From Pantoea septica (lineage in GTDB: Bacteria; Pseudomonadota; Gammaproteobacteria; Enterobacterales; Enterobacteriaceae), in contig NZ_MLJJ01000039.1 of the NCBI RefSeq assembly GCF_002095575.1, forward strand, positions 1 through 38,026: a DNA stretch of 38,026 nt. Reading direction: 5' to 3'. How positions within the stretch are numbered: the first letter of the stretch is position 1; each line of letters begins with the position of its first letter. Positions 1-10,125 of this stretch are shown here, piece by piece. Both the position numbers and the translations under genes were made by a program. The notes beneath the pieces are model-generated. The model saw only the letters and a list, made by a program, of their open reading frames with translations. It was not told where the DNA came from and made no database searches.

Positions 1-171
1 AAAGCGAAAAAAGCCGCTGCCGCGCAGGCATCAGAAAAGGACGTCGTGACCCTCGACGTTGCAAACAGTGATGCGCGTCCGTCGGAAGACGCGCGCAAGG
101 CAGCCGTCGCTGCCGCTATCGCCCGGGCCAAAGCGCGTAAAGCGCAGCCGCCGTCGACGTTTGAGGAATAA
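1..171 (+). CDS. rsxC: RsxC C-terminal end (partial)
   Basis: Last 56 codons of the large peripheral subunit of the Rsx (Rnf-type) membrane electron-transport complex; the frame is open from base 1 to TAA at 169-171. The visible part is the Ala/Lys-rich tail ending in repeated Ala-Arg-Lys residues that is typical of enterobacterial RsxC, with no catalytic domain in view. The stop abuts the rsxD start (ATG at 172) with no gap, as expected for the rsxABCDGE operon. RsxC is known to carry NADH/FMN- and Fe-S-binding domains further upstream, outside this window. Identity rests on this tail plus the following rsxD, rsxG and rsxE. Confidence 0.9.
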   Translation, partial: KAKKAAAAQASEKDVVTLDVANSDARPSEDARKAAVAAAIARAKARKAQPPSTFEE

Positions 172-1230
172 ATGGCTTTTCGTATCGCTAGCTCCCCTTA
201 TACCCATAACCGTCGCAGCACCGGCAACATTATGTTGCTGGTGGTGCTGGCGGCCGTCCCCGGCTTCGCCGCGCAATGGTATTTCTTTGGCTACGGCAGC
301 GTGCTGCAGGTGCTGCTGGCGGTCTTGACCGCGTGGCTGGCGGAAGCGGCCATTATGCGGCTGCGCAAGGCGCCGATCGCTCCCAGCCTGGCGGATAACT
401 CCGCGCTGCTGACCGCCGTGCTTATCGGCATTAGCCTGCCGCCGCTTGCGCCCTGGTGGCTGGTGGTGATCGGCACCCTGTTCGCTATCGTTATCGCCAA
501 GCAGCTCTACGGCGGCCTGGGACAAAACCCTTTCAATCCGGCAATGGTCGGCTATGTGGTGCTGCTGATCTCCTTCCCGGTGCAGATGACCAGCTGGCTG
601 CCGCCCGATGCGCTGCAGGCGGTGAAACCAGGCCTGCTTGATTCGCTGAGCATGATCTTTACCGGCCATACGCTGGCGGGCGATACCATGCAGCAGCTGC
701 AGCTCGGCGTCGACGGCGTCAGCCAGGCGACGCCGCTGGATACGTTTAAAACCGGCCTGCGCGCCGGCCACAGCGCGGAGCAGCTGCTGGCGCAGCCGAT
801 CTATACCGGCGTGCTGGCCGGCCTCGGCTGGCAGTGGATCAACCTTGGCTATCTGGCCGGCGGCCTGTTCCTGCTGTGGAAAAACGCCATTCGCTGGCAT
901 ATTCCGGCGGCGATGCTGCTGTCGCTGGCGTTCTGCGCCACGCTGGGCTGGCTGATCTCGCCGGAGAGCCTTAACACGCCGCTGATCCATCTCTTTTCCG
1001 GCGCCACTATGCTCGGCGCGTTTTTCATCGCCACCGATCCGGTTACCGCCTCCACCACCAACCGCGGGCGTCTGCTTTACGGCGCGCTGATTGGTTTGCT
1101 GGTGTGGCTGATCCGCAGCTTCGGCGGCTACCCTGACGGCGTCGCCTTTGCCGTGCTGCTGGCGAATATCTGCGTGCCGTTAATCGATTACTACACGCAG
1201 CCGCGCGTCTACGGCCATCGCAAGGAGTGA
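172..1230 (+). CDS. rsxD: Electron transport complex subunit RsxD
   Basis: Integral membrane subunit of the Rsx complex, which in E. coli keeps the SoxR redox sensor reduced. The 352-residue protein has the family's length and many hydrophobic helices (for example about residues 20-60, 80-110, 120-140 and 220-340). The FMN-attachment threonine known from RnfD/NqrB-type proteins is visible as T187 in the stretch [11 protein letters not shown], at the same position as in E. coli. The C-terminal half contains the conserved [10 protein letters not shown] and ATDPVT segments. The ATG follows directly on the rsxC stop, and rsxG begins 3 bp after the rsxD stop, so translation is probably coupled. 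Shadow frames on the other strand are not genes. Confidence 0.96.
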   Translation: MAFRIASSPYTHNRRSTGNIMLLVVLAAVPGFAAQWYFFGYGSVLQVLLAVLTAWLAEAAIMRLRKAPIAPSLADNSALLTAVLIGISLPPLAPWWLVVIGTLFAIVIAKQLYGGLGQNPFNPAMVGYVVLLISFPVQMTSWLPPDALQAVKPGLLDSLSMIFTGHTLAGDTMQQLQLGVDGVSQATPLDTFKTGLRAGHSAEQLLAQPIYTGVLAGLGWQWINLGYLAGGLFLLWKNAIRWHIPAAMLLSLAFCATLGWLISPESLNTPLIHLFSGATMLGAFFIATDPVTASTTNRGRLLYGALIGLLVWLIRSFGGYPDGVAFAVLLANICVPLIDYYTQPRVYGHRKE

Positions 1231-1233
1231 TCG

Positions 1234-1866
1234 ATGCTTGAGACTATCCGTAAAAACGCCGTTACCCTGGCGCTGTTCGCGGTGTTCACCACCGGTTTGA
1301 CCGCCGTGGTGAACTACGTAACCAAACCGACCATTGCCCATCAGACAGCGTTGAATCAAAAAAACCTGCTGGATCAGGTGGTGCCGGTCGAGCTGTACGA
1401 TAATCAGATTCAGCGCGAATGTTACCTTGTCACCGATGCCGCGCTGGGCAACGCCGCGCCGCACCACCTCTATCTGGCGCGCAAGGGCGATGCGCCGGTG
1501 GCGGCCGCGCTTGAGACCACCGCGCCGGATGGCTATTCTGGTGCGATACAGATGCTGGTCGGCGCCGATTTTCACGGCAAAGTGCTGGGCGTACGCGTTA
1601 TCGAACATCATGAAACCCCGGGGCTTGGCGACAAGATCGAGCTGCGGATCTCAGACTGGATTAACAGCTTTAACGGCAAAGTCGTGCACGGCGCCGATGA
1701 CAAAGCTTTTGCGGTAAAGAAAGATGGCGGCGAGTTCGACCAGTTTACCGGCGCCACCATTACGCCGCGCGCCGTGGTTAACGCCACTAAGCGCGCCGCG
1801 CTACTGATTGAAACGCTGAGCGGCAACGTCTCGTCGCTGCCCGAATGTGGAGACGCAAATGAGTGA
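1234..1866 (+). CDS. rsxG: Electron transport complex subunit RsxG
   Basis: Subunit with one N-terminal membrane anchor (about residues 8-28) and a periplasmic domain that carries covalently bound FMN. The flavin-attachment motif is visible as T-G-A-T at 172-175, with T175 the expected linkage residue, preceded by the conserved [10 protein letters not shown] segment. Length is 210 aa, usual for the family. The ATG at 1234 has an AAGGAG ribosome site overlapping the end of rsxD. The 3' end overlaps the rsxE start by 8 bp. Function in SoxR reduction is known from E. coli, not shown here. Confidence 0.96.
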   Translation: MLETIRKNAVTLALFAVFTTGLTAVVNYVTKPTIAHQTALNQKNLLDQVVPVELYDNQIQRECYLVTDAALGNAAPHHLYLARKGDAPVAAALETTAPDGYSGAIQMLVGADFHGKVLGVRVIEHHETPGLGDKIELRISDWINSFNGKVVHGADDKAFAVKKDGGEFDQFTGATITPRAVVNATKRAALLIETLSGNVSSLPECGDANE

Positions 1867-2563
1867 AGCCAAAAACCTGCTGGTAGGCGGCCTGTGGAAA
1901 AACAACTCGGCGCTGGTGCAGCTGCTCGGGCTCTGCCCGCTGCTGGCCGTCACCTCGACGGCGACCAACGCGCTGGGACTCGGCCTGGCGACCACGCTGG
2001 TGCTGACCATCACCAACAGCGCCATTTCCGCCTCGCGCCGCTGGGTGCCGTCGGAAATCCGCATCCCGATCTACGTGATGATCATCGCCTCGGTGGTGAG
2101 CTGCGTGCAGATGCTGATCAACGCCTACGCCTATGGCCTTTATGAGTCGCTCGGCATCTTTATTCCGCTGATCGTCACCAATTGCATCGTGGTCGGCCGC
2201 GCCGAAGCGGTGGCCTCAAAGAGCAGCATTCCCCTTGCCGCGCTGGATGGCTTCGCCATCGGCATGGGCGCAACCTGCGCCATGGTCACCCTCGGTTCGA
2301 TTCGCGAGCTGATCGGCAGCGGCACGTTGTTTAACGGCGCGGATCAGCTGCTCGGCCCCTGGGCCAGGGCGCTGCGCATCGAGGTGGTGCACTTCGACTC
2401 GCCGATGCTGCTGGCGATGCTGCCGCCAGGCGCGTTTATCGGCCTCGGCATGCTGCTGGCCGCGAAATACCTGATCGATCAGAAACTGAAACAGCGCGCC
2501 GCGCGCCGCGCCGCTGAAGCTGCGGCGGCCGAACCGCACGCGCCTGCAGGGAAAGCGGTGTGA
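1859..2563 (+). CDS. rsxE: Electron transport complex subunit RsxE
   Basis: Six-helix integral membrane subunit of the Rsx complex. The start is placed at ATG 1859 (MSEAKNLL), which matches the E. coli N-terminus MSEIKD; an in-frame upstream ATG at 1847 would add four residues and is less likely. The protein is then 234 aa. The conserved stretch [20 protein letters not shown] is near the N-terminus and [19 protein letters not shown] near the end; the cytoplasmic tail is Ala/Arg-rich. It overlaps rsxG at its start and shares 4 bp with nth at its end (GTGTGA), indicating translational coupling through the operon. Confidence 0.96.
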   Translation: MSEAKNLLVGGLWKNNSALVQLLGLCPLLAVTSTATNALGLGLATTLVLTITNSAISASRRWVPSEIRIPIYVMIIASVVSCVQMLINAYAYGLYESLGIFIPLIVTNCIVVGRAEAVASKSSIPLAALDGFAIGMGATCAMVTLGSIRELIGSGTLFNGADQLLGPWARALRIEVVHFDSPMLLAMLPPGAFIGLGMLLAAKYLIDQKLKQRAARRAAEAAAAEPHAPAGKAV

Positions 2564-3195
2564 ATCAGGCGAAACGCAGAGAAATCCTTACCCGGCTGCG
2601 GGACAACAACCCGCATCCCACCACCGAACTCAATTTTACCTCGCCGTTCGAACTGCTGATCGCCGTGCTGTTGTCGGCGCAGGCGACCGACGTCAGCGTC
2701 AATAAGGCGACCGCAAAGCTTTATCCGGTGGCTAACACCCCCGCCGCGATGCTGTCGCTGGGCGTCGAGGGCGTGAAGGAGCATATCAAGACGATCGGCC
2801 TGTATAACAGCAAGGCTGAGAACGTGATCAAGACCTGCCGTATTCTGCTGGAGCAGCACGGCGGCGAGGTGCCGGAAGATCGCGCCGCGCTGGAGGCGCT
2901 CCCGGGCGTCGGGCGCAAAACGGCTAACGTAGTGCTGAACACCGCTTTCGGCTGGCCGACCATCGCCGTAGATACCCATATTTTCCGCGTCAGCAACCGC
3001 ACTCGCTTCGCGCCGGGCAAGAACGTGGAAGAGGTAGAGGCGAAGCTGCTGAAAGTGGTGCCTGCCGAGTTTAAGGTGGATTGCCACCACTGGCTGATCC
3101 TGCATGGCCGCTACACCTGCGTCGCGCGCAAGCCGCGCTGCGGCGCCTGCCTGATTGAAGATCTCTGCGAGTTTCCCGACAAGACGGAAATCTGA
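2560..3195 (+). CDS. nth: Endonuclease III (DNA glycosylase/AP lyase)
   Basis: Base-excision repair enzyme that removes oxidised pyrimidines and nicks abasic sites. The 211-aa product has the helix-hairpin-helix LPGVGRKTA ending in the catalytic lysine K120, the catalytic aspartate D138 (VDTH), and the [4Fe-4S] cysteines C187, C194, C197 and C203, all at the E. coli positions. The start is GTG at 2560 inside the rsxE stop (GTGTGA), giving MNQAKR, which matches the E. coli N-terminus MNKAKR. It is the last gene of the rsx operon, an arrangement conserved in enterobacteria. Confidence 0.97.
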   Translation: MNQAKRREILTRLRDNNPHPTTELNFTSPFELLIAVLLSAQATDVSVNKATAKLYPVANTPAAMLSLGVEGVKEHIKTIGLYNSKAENVIKTCRILLEQHGGEVPEDRAALEALPGVGRKTANVVLNTAFGWPTIAVDTHIFRVSNRTRFAPGKNVEEVEAKLLKVVPAEFKVDCHHWLILHGRYTCVARKPRCGACLIEDLCEFPDKTEI

Positions 3196-3214
3196 CGGGC
3201 GCGCCGCGCCCGTC
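3194..3214. terminator. GC-rich hairpin between nth and the convergent amidotransferase gene
   Basis: GACGGGCGCG (3194-3203) is mirrored by CGCGCCCGTC (3205-3214), immediately after the nth stop. No clear T run follows on either strand, so it may act as a weak terminator or only as a 3' mRNA-stabilising stem. Confidence 0.4.
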
Positions 3215-3219
3215 GTGCG

Positions 3220-3918
3220 TTAGCGCCCTGCCAGCGCCGCCTGTAGCCAGGCAATCGCCAGCGGCGAATCTTTCCCCTGCAATGCCGCCCGCTCCGACTG
3301 GAACAGTGTCGCGACGAAGAAAGGGTGATCGATCAGTTCAATGCCGCGCACATCTCCTGAAGCGTCCCAGGAGGTGATACGCAAATTCTCCCCCTCCAGC
3401 GCCTCGCTGAAGGCGGGATTAACGCCAAAATTACAGTGGTAGCCCTCATCGCTTGACTGCGCGCCATAGGCCTCGGCGATGCGCGATCCCGGCGCGAACC
3501 TGACTTCGCCCCGCTGCTCTACCAGCGAACAGCTGAGCGGCGCGATGACCATGCGGCCGCCCTCGTCGGTCTCGGCGTGACTGGCATCCTGCCAGCCCAG
3601 CACGTTGCGGGCGTACTCAATCACCGCATACTGAAAACCGCCGCAGGAGCCGAGAAACGGATGCTGCCGCTCTCGCGCCCAGCGAATGGTTTCAAACACA
3701 GCCTCATCGTTTTTATAGGGGCTGCCCGGCACGACCCAGACGGCGTCGCTCTCTTTCACAGCGCTGAGATCGCCGAGCTGGTCAGTAGGGAGCCAGCGAA
3801 AGCTGACGGCGGCGCCCAGATGCGCGGCGGCGCGCTCAATAGCCAGAGGAATAGCCTGATGCGCAACGGCGCTGGCGCGGTAATCGCCCACAAGTGCCAG
3901 GTTTACTAATGCTGACAT
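3220..3918 (-). CDS. CTP-synthase-like class I glutamine amidotransferase domain protein
   Basis: Stand-alone 232-aa protein resembling the C-terminal glutaminase domain of CTP synthase (class I amidotransferase fold). Seen: an N-terminal Rossmann-like strand (VNLALVGDYRA), an oxyanion-type loop VVPGSPY (62-68), the nucleophile elbow G-S-C-G-G with C92, and near the end DHPFFVATLFQSE (197-209), which aligns with the CTP synthase segment EHPFFVATQFHPE. The catalytic His of that motif is Gln (Q207) here while the Glu (E209) is kept. There is no synthetase domain and no partner gene beside it. It is absent from this place in E. coli. The ATG has an AGGAC ribosome site. The substrate is unknown; glutaminase activity is uncertain given the missing His. 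Confidence 0.8.
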   Translation of the reverse strand: MSALVNLALVGDYRASAVAHQAIPLAIERAAAHLGAAVSFRWLPTDQLGDLSAVKESDAVWVVPGSPYKNDEAVFETIRWARERQHPFLGSCGGFQYAVIEYARNVLGWQDASHAETDEGGRMVIAPLSCSLVEQRGEVRFAPGSRIAEAYGAQSSDEGYHCNFGVNPAFSEALEGENLRITSWDASGDVRGIELIDHPFFVATLFQSERAALQGKDSPLAIAWLQAALAGR

Positions 3919-4495
3919 GAATACGTCCTGTAAAGGGAAATGTCGAGGTTAGCGGATCGCTATTTTGATGTCGAGACGGTAAAAATCGCATTTTTATGCG
4001 CCTGACGCGGCACGCAAACGCTTTCTTGTTTTACCCGATGAATTAATTGGTGATTCTGTGCGAAGGATCAACTTTTACCCGTTCTTTCTCATTACTGGAA
4101 GCCAACATGCTGGTTTATTGTTCAAATTAGCTGATAAATTAGCTCCATCCAGCATAATGAACCGGTTAATTACCGAACGACGATGCCTTAGCCTGTTAAA
4201 TTACAGTAAAGCAGTTTATGTGGTTATTATTATCCTCTTCTCATGAAAAACAAACGTTTATTCTGGTAGAATTATCTCTGCTGAAATTAAAATCCATTTA
4301 ACAAAGTTAGATCGGTTTTTAAACCTTACATAGACCAGGCTTTTCAGCATTCAAAAAATTCTTGCCCTGATGCGCGTTATCAGCCACATTAGGCGCCGCT
4401 TTTCCCTACTAATAACAATGTCGCGCATGGAATCCTGACATGACGCGGACTTATTTCCTGTCGTAAAACAGGGTACGCGAAAAACTGAGGTACAC
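3919..4495. other. Intergenic region upstream of dtpA
   Basis: 577 bp between the divergent amidotransferase gene and dtpA, AT-rich from about 4040 to 4350. It should hold both promoters, but no -35/-10 pair stands out. A short inverted repeat CTGAT/ATCAG is visible at about 4368-4384. A 62-codon open frame at 4058-4246 has no recognisable protein features. In E. coli dtpA is activated by OmpR; no OmpR site could be assigned with confidence. Confidence 0.6.
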
Positions 4496-5992
4496 GTGTC
4501 AACTGCAAACAAACACACTGATGAGGCCGTTAGCCTCAATGCGTTCAAACAGCCGAAGGCCTTCTACCTGATCTTCTCGATTGAGTTGTGGGAGCGCTTC
4601 GGTTTCTACGGCCTGCAGGCCATCATGGCTGTTTACCTGGTTAAACAGCTGGGTATGTCGGAAGCGGCTTCTATTACTCTGTTCGCCTCTTTTAGCGCGC
4701 TGGTTTATGGCCTGGTGGCTATCGGCGGCTGGCTGGGCGATAAAGTGCTGGGCACCAAGCGCGTTATCGTGCTGGGCGTCATCGTGCTGGCGCTGGGTTA
4801 CGCGCTGGTGGCCTTCTCCGGTCATGACGTCGGCATGGTCTATGTCGGCATGGCGACCATCGCGGTAGGCAGCGGGCTGTTCAAAGCGAACCCCTCTTCG
4901 CTGCTCTCTACCTGCTACGAGAAAGATGACCCGCGTCTCGACGGCGCCTTCACCATGTTCTACATGTCAATCAACGTCGGCTCGCTCTTCTCAATGATGC
5001 TGACCCCCTGGCTGGCGGCGAAATATGGCTGGAGCGTGGCCTTTTCCCTCTCGGTTGTCGGTCTGGTGATTACCCTGCTCAACTTTCTGTTCTGCAAAGG
5101 CCTGGTGAAAAACTACGGCTCGAAGCCGGACTTCGCGCCGCTCAACGTCAGCAAGCTGCTGATGACCCTGGTAGGCGTCGTGGTGCTGGTCGCGATTGCA
5201 ACCTGGCTGCTGCATCACCAGACTATCGCGCGCATTACCCTGGGCGTGGTCGCGCTGGGCATTATCCTGATCTTCGCCAAAGAGGCGTTCTCGCTGAAAG
5301 GCGCGGCGCGGCGCAAAATGATCGTGGCGTTTCTGCTGATGGTCGAGGCGATCGTCTTCTTCGTGCTCTATATGCAGATGCCGACCTCGCTTAACTTCTT
5401 CGCGATTCGCAACGTCGAACACACCATTCTGGGGATTACCTTCGAGCCCGAGCAGTTCCAGGCGCTCAACCCGTTCTGGATTATGCTGGCGAGCCCCCTG
5501 CTGGCGGCGGTCTACAACAAGCTGGGCGACCGTCTGCCGATGCCGTTTAAATTCGCTATCGGCATGGTGCTCTGCTCGGCCGCCTTCCTGGTGCTGCCGC
5601 TGGGCGCAAAGTTCGCTTCGGATGCCGGTATCGTCTCGGTTAGCTGGCTGATCCTTAGCTATGCGCTGCAGAGCATCGGCGAGCTGATGATCTCCGGTCT
5701 CGGTCTGGCGATGGTGGCGCAGCTGGTGCCGCAACGCCTGATGGGCTTTATCATGGGCTCATGGTTCCTCACCACCGCTGGCGCGGCGATGATCGCCGGT
5801 AAAGTGGCGGGCCTGATGGCCGTGCCGGAGAACGTGACCGATCCGCTCGCCTCGCTGAACGTCTACAGCAGCGTCTTCCAGCAGATCGGCATCGTTACCG
5901 GCGTGATCGCCGTGCTGATGCTGCTGACCGCACCGCTGCTGAACCGCATGGCCCAGACGCCGCAGGCGGAGCTGGAAAAAGCGCAGGCCTGA
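4496..5992 (+). CDS. dtpA: Dipeptide/tripeptide permease A
   Basis: Proton-coupled di- and tripeptide importer of the POT/PTR2 family in the inner membrane. The 498-aa protein has the family's E-x-x-E-R-F signature at residues 30-35 (ELWERF) with 14 predicted membrane helices, the conserved [17 protein letters not shown] loop, and [15 protein letters not shown] in the central region. The start is GTG at 4496, giving [19 protein letters not shown], which matches E. coli DtpA; CTGAGG lies 6 bp upstream. It is monocistronic, ending in a strong terminator at 6011-6037. Close paralogues (DtpB) are possible, but sequence and locus fit DtpA best. Confidence 0.95.
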   Translation: MSTANKHTDEAVSLNAFKQPKAFYLIFSIELWERFGFYGLQAIMAVYLVKQLGMSEAASITLFASFSALVYGLVAIGGWLGDKVLGTKRVIVLGVIVLALGYALVAFSGHDVGMVYVGMATIAVGSGLFKANPSSLLSTCYEKDDPRLDGAFTMFYMSINVGSLFSMMLTPWLAAKYGWSVAFSLSVVGLVITLLNFLFCKGLVKNYGSKPDFAPLNVSKLLMTLVGVVVLVAIATWLLHHQTIARITLGVVALGIILIFAKEAFSLKGAARRKMIVAFLLMVEAIVFFVLYMQMPTSLNFFAIRNVEHTILGITFEPEQFQALNPFWIMLASPLLAAVYNKLGDRLPMPFKFAIGMVLCSAAFLVLPLGAKFASDAGIVSVSWLILSYALQSIGELMISGLGLAMVAQLVPQRLMGFIMGSWFLTTAGAAMIAGKVAGLMAVPENVTDPLASLNVYSSVFQQIGIVTGVIAVLMLLTAPLLNRMAQTPQAELEKAQA

Positions 5993-6010
5993 TCGTTCAG
6001 GTGACATGCA

Positions 6011-6037
6011 GCCGGGCCATGCGCCCGGCTTTTTTTT
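6011..6037 (+). terminator. dtpA intrinsic terminator
   Basis: Stem GCCGGGC (6011-6017) and GCCCGGC (6023-6029) with a 5-nt loop, followed by eight T residues (6030-6037), starting 18 bp after the dtpA stop. Confidence 0.93.
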
Positions 6038-6137
6038 ATCCTTTTCCGGGCCAGGGGCAACGCTTGATCGCGGTCACTGGCAATTCGGCGACGAGGCATT
6101 AAGCTGCAATGATCCTGTCGCAATCCGGAGGTCCGTG

Positions 6138-6743
6138 ATGAAACTGTTCTGTAAGGCTGGCGCCTGCTCGCTTTCGCCGCATATCGTGCTGCGTGAGTGC
6201 GGGCTCGACTTCACGCAGGTTAATGTCGATCTGATGAAAAAAGTCACCGAATGCAGCGAAGATTACTGGCAAATCAATCCAAAAGGCCAGGTGCCGGCGC
6301 TGGAGCTGGATGACGGCACTATCCTGACCGAAGGCGTGGCGATTGTGCAATATCTGGCGGATCTGAAGCCCGACCGCCAGCTGCTGGCGCCGGTCGGCAG
6401 CCTGACGCGCTACCACACGCTGGAGTGGCTCAGCTTTATCAGCAGCGAACTGCATAAAACGTTCACGCCGCTGTTTAAGTCCGATACGCCCGACAGCTAC
6501 AAGCCTTTGCTGCGCGCCCGGCTGGAGCAGCAATTCCGCTTCGTCGACAAGGCGCTGCAGGACAAGCAGTGGTTGATGGGGCTGCGCTTCAGCGTGGCGG
6601 ATGCCTATCTTTACGTTATGGTGCGCTGGGCGCATGCGCTGAAGCTGGAGCTGGAAGGGTTATCGGCGCTGGACGCCTGGTTTCAGCGTACGTCGCAGCG
6701 GCCTGCGGTGCAGGCGGCGCTGAAGGCGGAAGGCGCAGCCTAG
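6138..6743 (+). CDS. gstA: Glutathione S-transferase, beta class
   Basis: Cytoplasmic glutathione transferase of 201 aa. The start is ATG 6138 with an ideal GGAGGT ribosome site (6127-6132); the longer open frame upstream runs through the dtpA terminator and is not coding. The N-terminal thioredoxin-like domain has C10, the residue that binds glutathione in bacterial beta-class enzymes, plus the conserved NPKGQVPAL loop with its cis-proline and [11 protein letters not shown]. The C-terminal helical domain contains [15 protein letters not shown]. Between dtpA and pdxY, as in E. coli. The physiological substrate is not evident. Confidence 0.95.
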   Translation: MKLFCKAGACSLSPHIVLRECGLDFTQVNVDLMKKVTECSEDYWQINPKGQVPALELDDGTILTEGVAIVQYLADLKPDRQLLAPVGSLTRYHTLEWLSFISSELHKTFTPLFKSDTPDSYKPLLRARLEQQFRFVDKALQDKQWLMGLRFSVADAYLYVMVRWAHALKLELEGLSALDAWFQRTSQRPAVQAALKAEGAA

Positions 6744-6749
6744 CTAGCG

Positions 6750-6770
6750 GGGCCGATGCGATATCGGCCC
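6750..6770. terminator. Hairpin between convergent gstA and pdxY
   Basis: Perfect 8-bp inverted repeat GGGCCGAT (6750-6757) and ATCGGCCC (6763-6770), loop GCGAT, between the two gene ends. No T tract on either strand, so its role as a shared bidirectional terminator is inferred from position. Confidence 0.5.
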
Positions 6771-6777
6771 TGCAGGT

Positions 6778-7638
6778 TTACAGCGCTTCGGCGGCGAAGT
6801 GCTGGGTCGGCTGGGCGATAGCGTCCTGCGCCGCGACCAGCTGCAGCTCATATTCGCCCATGGCGTGGGTGGTCAGCATCACTTCGTACACGGCGGCGGT
6901 AACGTGCTCTAGCGCCTGCTTCAGATCCTTGCCGTGCAGCAGATTGACCAGCAGCAGGCCGCTGGTGAGGTCGCCGACGCAGACCGGCTGGCGCACGCCG
7001 AAATCCACCAGCGGACGGCTGATATGCCAGGCCTCTTCCGCCGTGACCAGCAGCATCTCGAAGCGATCGCTGCGACGTCCGGCGCGCGCCAGATGTTTCA
7101 CCAGCACCACGCGCGGCCCCTGGGCAATCAGCGCGCGTGCCGCCGCGATCGCCTCTTCTACGCTGGTGACGCTGCGCTCGCTGAGCATCTCCAGCTCCAG
7201 CAGATTCGGCGCGATAATGTCGCTGGCGGGCATGGCGTATTTACAGTGATACTCCGCCACGCCAGGCGCCACGATGCACCCTTTTTCAGGATGTCCCATC
7301 ACCGGATCGCAAAAGAACCAGGCGTCCGGGTTGGCGGCTTTCACCATGCGCACGATCTCCAGGATCTGTTCGCCCTGTTCAGCCGAGCCCAGATAGCCGC
7401 TCAGCACCGCATCGCAGGTTTTCAGCCGGTCGATATCGCCGATGCCTTTGACGATCTCCGTCAGGTGCGTCGCGGGCATAACCGTGCCCGTCCAGTGGCC
7501 GTACTGGGTATGGTTTGAGAATTGTACGGTGTTGAGTGGCCAGACGTTGGCCCCCATGCGCCGCATCGGAAATTCGGCGGCGGCGTTGCCAGCGTGGCCG
7601 AATACCACATGCGACTGAATTGCGAGAATATTTTTCAT
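6778..7638 (-). CDS. pdxY: Pyridoxal kinase
   Basis: Vitamin B6 salvage kinase of the PfkB/ribokinase superfamily that phosphorylates pyridoxal. At 286 aa it is one residue shorter than E. coli PdxY. The start is placed at the ATG 7638 ([12 protein letters not shown]); an upstream extension to 7671 would read through the tyrS terminator region. Visible motifs: substrate-binding [38 protein letters not shown], and the nucleotide/catalytic segment [13 protein letters not shown] containing the GD of the active site. It lies just downstream of tyrS on the same strand; the two can be co-transcribed in E. coli, but here a strong hairpin separates them. Confidence 0.96.
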   Translation of the reverse strand: MKNILAIQSHVVFGHAGNAAAEFPMRRMGANVWPLNTVQFSNHTQYGHWTGTVMPATHLTEIVKGIGDIDRLKTCDAVLSGYLGSAEQGEQILEIVRMVKAANPDAWFFCDPVMGHPEKGCIVAPGVAEYHCKYAMPASDIIAPNLLELEMLSERSVTSVEEAIAAARALIAQGPRVVLVKHLARAGRRSDRFEMLLVTAEEAWHISRPLVDFGVRQPVCVGDLTSGLLLVNLLHGKDLKQALEHVTAAVYEVMLTTHAMGEYELQLVAAQDAIAQPTQHFAAEAL

Positions 7639-7671
7639 TATGTTCTGAACTGCCTTGCCCTTGTCTGCCAT

Positions 7672-7694
7672 AAAAAAGGGCCGGAAACCGGCCC
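7672..7694 (-). terminator. tyrS intrinsic terminator
   Basis: On the minus strand GGGCCGG-TTT-CCGGCCC is followed by six T (7677 down to 7672), beginning 8 bp after the tyrS stop and ending 34 bp before the pdxY start. It probably limits read-through from tyrS into pdxY. Confidence 0.92.
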
Positions 7695-7702
7695 TGAAGC
7701 GC

Positions 7703-8977
7703 TTACTGCCAGACGATCAGACAGTAGTGTTTTTTCCCGCGACGCAGCAGCGTGTAGCGGCCAAACAGCTTATCGCTCTCGCTGAAGCGGTACTCCGCGT
7801 CTGACTGCTTCTCGCCGTTGATAGCGACGGCGTTAGAGCCGATCATGGTGCGCGCCTGACCGCGTGACGGCACCAGCTCGGCATTCACCAGCGCCTGCTG
7901 CAGATCGTCGTCCGCGCCCAGCTGCACGGTCGGCATGCCATCCTGCGCCAGCTGTTCGAAGTCCGCTTCGGTCATGTCGCTCAGCGCGCCGGAGAAGAGG
8001 CTCTCGGTAATGCGCTTCGCCGCCGCCAGGCCCGCTTCGCCATGCACCAGCCGCGTGACGCTCTCGGCGAGCACGTACTGCGCGCGCGGCGCTTTGCCGC
8101 TGTTCTTGTCTTCCTCTTCCAGCGCGTTGATCTCGTCAAGGCTGAGGAAGGTGAAGAACTTCAGGAAGCGGTAGACGTCGGCGTCCGCGGTATTGATCCA
8201 GAACTGGTAGAACTTATAAGGGCTGGTTTTCTTCGCATCGAGCCACACCGCGCCGCCTTCGGTTTTACCGAACTTGGTGCCGTCGGACTTGGTGATCAGC
8301 GGCACCGTCAGGCCGAAGACCTGGTTCTGATGGAGACGACGCGTCAGGTCGATGCCGGAGGTGATGTTGCCCCACTGATCGGAGCCGCCAATCTGCAGCG
8401 ACACGCCGTGGCGTTTGTTGAGCTCGGCGAAGTCGTAGCCCTGCAGCAGGTTGTAGGAGAACTCGGTAAAGGAGATCCCCTGGTCGTCGCGGTTCAGGCG
8501 CTGTTTGACCGCTTCTTTGTTAATCATCTGATTCACAGAGAAGTGTTTGCCGATATCGCGCAGGAAGGTCAGCACGTTCATGCCGCCGAACCAGTCGTAG
8601 TTGTTGGCGGCGATAGCGCTGTTGTCGCCGCAGTCGAAATCGAGGAAAGGCGCGACCTGACGGCGGATCTTCTCCACCCACTCGCCTACGGTTTCGCTGG
8701 TGTTGAGTTTACGTTCTGCTGCTTTAAAGCTGGGATCGCCGATCAGACCGGTGGCACCGCCCACCAGCGCGACCGGCTTGTGTCCGGCATCCTGAAAACG
8801 TTTCAGGCAGAGCAGCGGCACCAGATGGCCCAAATGCAAGCTGTCAGCGGTCGGATCGAAGCCGCAATAGAGGGCGATCGGCCCTTGCGCCAGTCGCTCT
8901 GCTAACGCTTCCTCATCCGTTACCTGGGCGATTAAGCCCCGTTCCTGCAATTGTTGTATCAGGTTACTGCTGGTCAT
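7703..8977 (-). CDS. tyrS: Tyrosyl-tRNA synthetase
   Basis: Class I aminoacyl-tRNA synthetase that charges tRNA-Tyr; 424 aa, same as E. coli. Visible: tyrosine-binding Y37 in [15 protein letters not shown], the HIGH-like sequence HLGH (48-51), the tyrosine-specificity segment [11 protein letters not shown], and KFGKT in place of KMSKS. The C-terminal S4-like RNA-binding domain includes [10 protein letters not shown]. The start is ATG 8977 ([10 protein letters not shown]) with GGAG 8 bp upstream; in-frame upstream codons to 9019 lack similarity. Essential housekeeping gene. Confidence 0.97.
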   Translation of the reverse strand: MTSSNLIQQLQERGLIAQVTDEEALAERLAQGPIALYCGFDPTADSLHLGHLVPLLCLKRFQDAGHKPVALVGGATGLIGDPSFKAAERKLNTSETVGEWVEKIRRQVAPFLDFDCGDNSAIAANNYDWFGGMNVLTFLRDIGKHFSVNQMINKEAVKQRLNRDDQGISFTEFSYNLLQGYDFAELNKRHGVSLQIGGSDQWGNITSGIDLTRRLHQNQVFGLTVPLITKSDGTKFGKTEGGAVWLDAKKTSPYKFYQFWINTADADVYRFLKFFTFLSLDEINALEEEDKNSGKAPRAQYVLAESVTRLVHGEAGLAAAKRITESLFSGALSDMTEADFEQLAQDGMPTVQLGADDDLQQALVNAELVPSRGQARTMIGSNAVAINGEKQSDAEYRFSESDKLFGRYTLLRRGKKHYCLIVWQ

Positions 8978-9060
8978 CACTGACTCCAAATTGATCAGAC
9001 TGCACCTATGCTGGTACACAGCTTTCCGCTGAGTGCGGAAGAAAAAAAGAGGGCTATAGC

Positions 9061-9091
9061 ATAAAGCGCTGGCGACTTCTGTGCCAGCGCT
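9061..9091 (-). terminator. pdxH intrinsic terminator
   Basis: Perfect 9-bp stem AGCGCTGGC (9065-9073) and GCCAGCGCT (9083-9091), loop 9 nt, with TTTAT following on the minus strand; it begins 22 bp after the pdxH stop. The T run is short. Confidence 0.75.
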
Positions 9092-9113
9092 GAGAGAGGA
9101 GAAATACGCTGTT

Positions 9114-9770
9114 TTACGGGGCTAAGCGGTCGATTTTCCAGCCGTTGTCGTCGCGCTGGTAGAGGAAACGGTCATGCAGGCGATGTTCGCCGCCCTGCCA
9201 GAACTCCATGGTGTGAAATTTGACGCGGTATCCGCCCCAGAAGCTCGGCAGCGGGACCTCGCCCTGCTGAAACTTCTGCTTCAGCTCGAGGAATTTCCCC
9301 TCCAGCACGCCGCGCGCCGATATCCGGCTCGACTGACGCGATACCCAGGCGCCGATTTGGCTGTCGCGCGGGCGGCTATGGAAATATTTCAGCACCTCCA
9401 GCGACGACAGCTTTTCGACTTCGCCCAGCACCATCACCTGGCGCTCCAGGAAGTGCCAGGGGAAGTGCAGCGAGATGCGCGGATTGTTGGCCAGCTGCTG
9501 CGCCTTGCGGCTGCCGAGATTGGTATAGAACACCAGGCCGCTGTCGTCATAGTGCTTAAGCAGCACGATACGCTGGTAAGGCTGCCCCTGATCGTCCACC
9601 GTCGCTACGGTCATGGCGGTGGGATCGGGCAGCTGCGCTTCGCACGCCTGACGCAGCCAGGTTTCAAACAGCGCCAGCGGCTGGTCCGGCAGATCCTTGC
9701 GACGCAGCCCGCCGCGCGTATATTCGCGGCGCAGGCTGGCGATATCTTGCAGAGTGAAATTCGTGCTCAT
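9114..9770 (-). CDS. pdxH: Pyridoxine/pyridoxamine 5'-phosphate oxidase
   Basis: FMN-dependent oxidase that makes pyridoxal 5'-phosphate from PNP or PMP, in the cytoplasm. Length 218 aa, identical to E. coli. Visible signature segments: [15 protein letters not shown] at the N-terminus, [18 protein letters not shown] (FMN-binding core), [16 protein letters not shown], and the C-terminal substrate-binding block [14 protein letters not shown]. It follows mliC by 5 bp, so the two are probably co-transcribed. With pdxY it places two B6-salvage enzymes on either side of tyrS. Confidence 0.97.
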   Translation of the reverse strand: MSTNFTLQDIASLRREYTRGGLRRKDLPDQPLALFETWLRQACEAQLPDPTAMTVATVDDQGQPYQRIVLLKHYDDSGLVFYTNLGSRKAQQLANNPRISLHFPWHFLERQVMVLGEVEKLSSLEVLKYFHSRPRDSQIGAWVSRQSSRISARGVLEGKFLELKQKFQQGEVPLPSFWGGYRVKFHTMEFWQGGEHRLHDRFLYQRDDNGWKIDRLAP

Positions 9771-9775
9771 ACGGG

Positions 9776-10108
9776 TTACTCGAAATGAACAGGCTGGCTG
9801 GCAGGCTGCAATTCACAGTCGTTGACGACGATTTTATCGTCGCGTTCGATAAAGGCGGTTTCGCCTTTGGTCCAGAATACATATTTTCCGTCGCTGTAGC
9901 GCGCGCCTGAGGCGGAGATCGCCCGCTTCAGCGTTAACGGCTGGCCGTCCATGATAAAGCTGACCTGCTCGCTGGCGTTGTCGAGCGTGACGGTCAGCGG
10001 CAGGGTGCCGCAGCGATAGTGCAGCGTTTGCGGCGCTTCAGCCTGTTTGTGCAGCAGACCGCAGCCGCTCAGCAGCAGCGCGGCGGCAAGCGTTAACCCC
10101 TGTTTCAT
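9776..10108 (-). CDS. mliC: Lysozyme inhibitor lipoprotein MliC
   Basis: Outer-membrane lipoprotein that inhibits c-type lysozyme. The 110-aa precursor has a signal peptide with a lipobox LLSGC, giving lipidated C16. The MliC/PliC domain is recognised from the conserved SG-x-x-Y motif (SGARY) followed by [11 protein letters not shown], the loop that enters the lysozyme active site in characterised members. C33 and a C-terminal cysteine in VVNDC can form the domain disulfide. It lies between anmK (17 bp gap) and pdxH (5 bp gap), the same order as E. coli. Confidence 0.93.
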   Translation of the reverse strand: MKQGLTLAAALLLSGCGLLHKQAEAPQTLHYRCGTLPLTVTLDNASEQVSFIMDGQPLTLKRAISASGARYSDGKYVFWTKGETAFIERDDKIVVNDCELQPASQPVHFE

Positions 10109-10125
10109 CGTGATTCTCCTTACTG

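Noticed and set aside
31..990. Long minus-strand open frame (319 aa) opposite rsxC/rsxD
   Set aside because: Gln/Arg/His-rich composition typical of the antisense of GC-rich membrane protein genes; rsxD on the other strand is certain.
4058..4246. 62-codon open frame upstream of dtpA
   Set aside because: No ribosome site and no recognisable protein features; lies in AT-rich promoter DNA.
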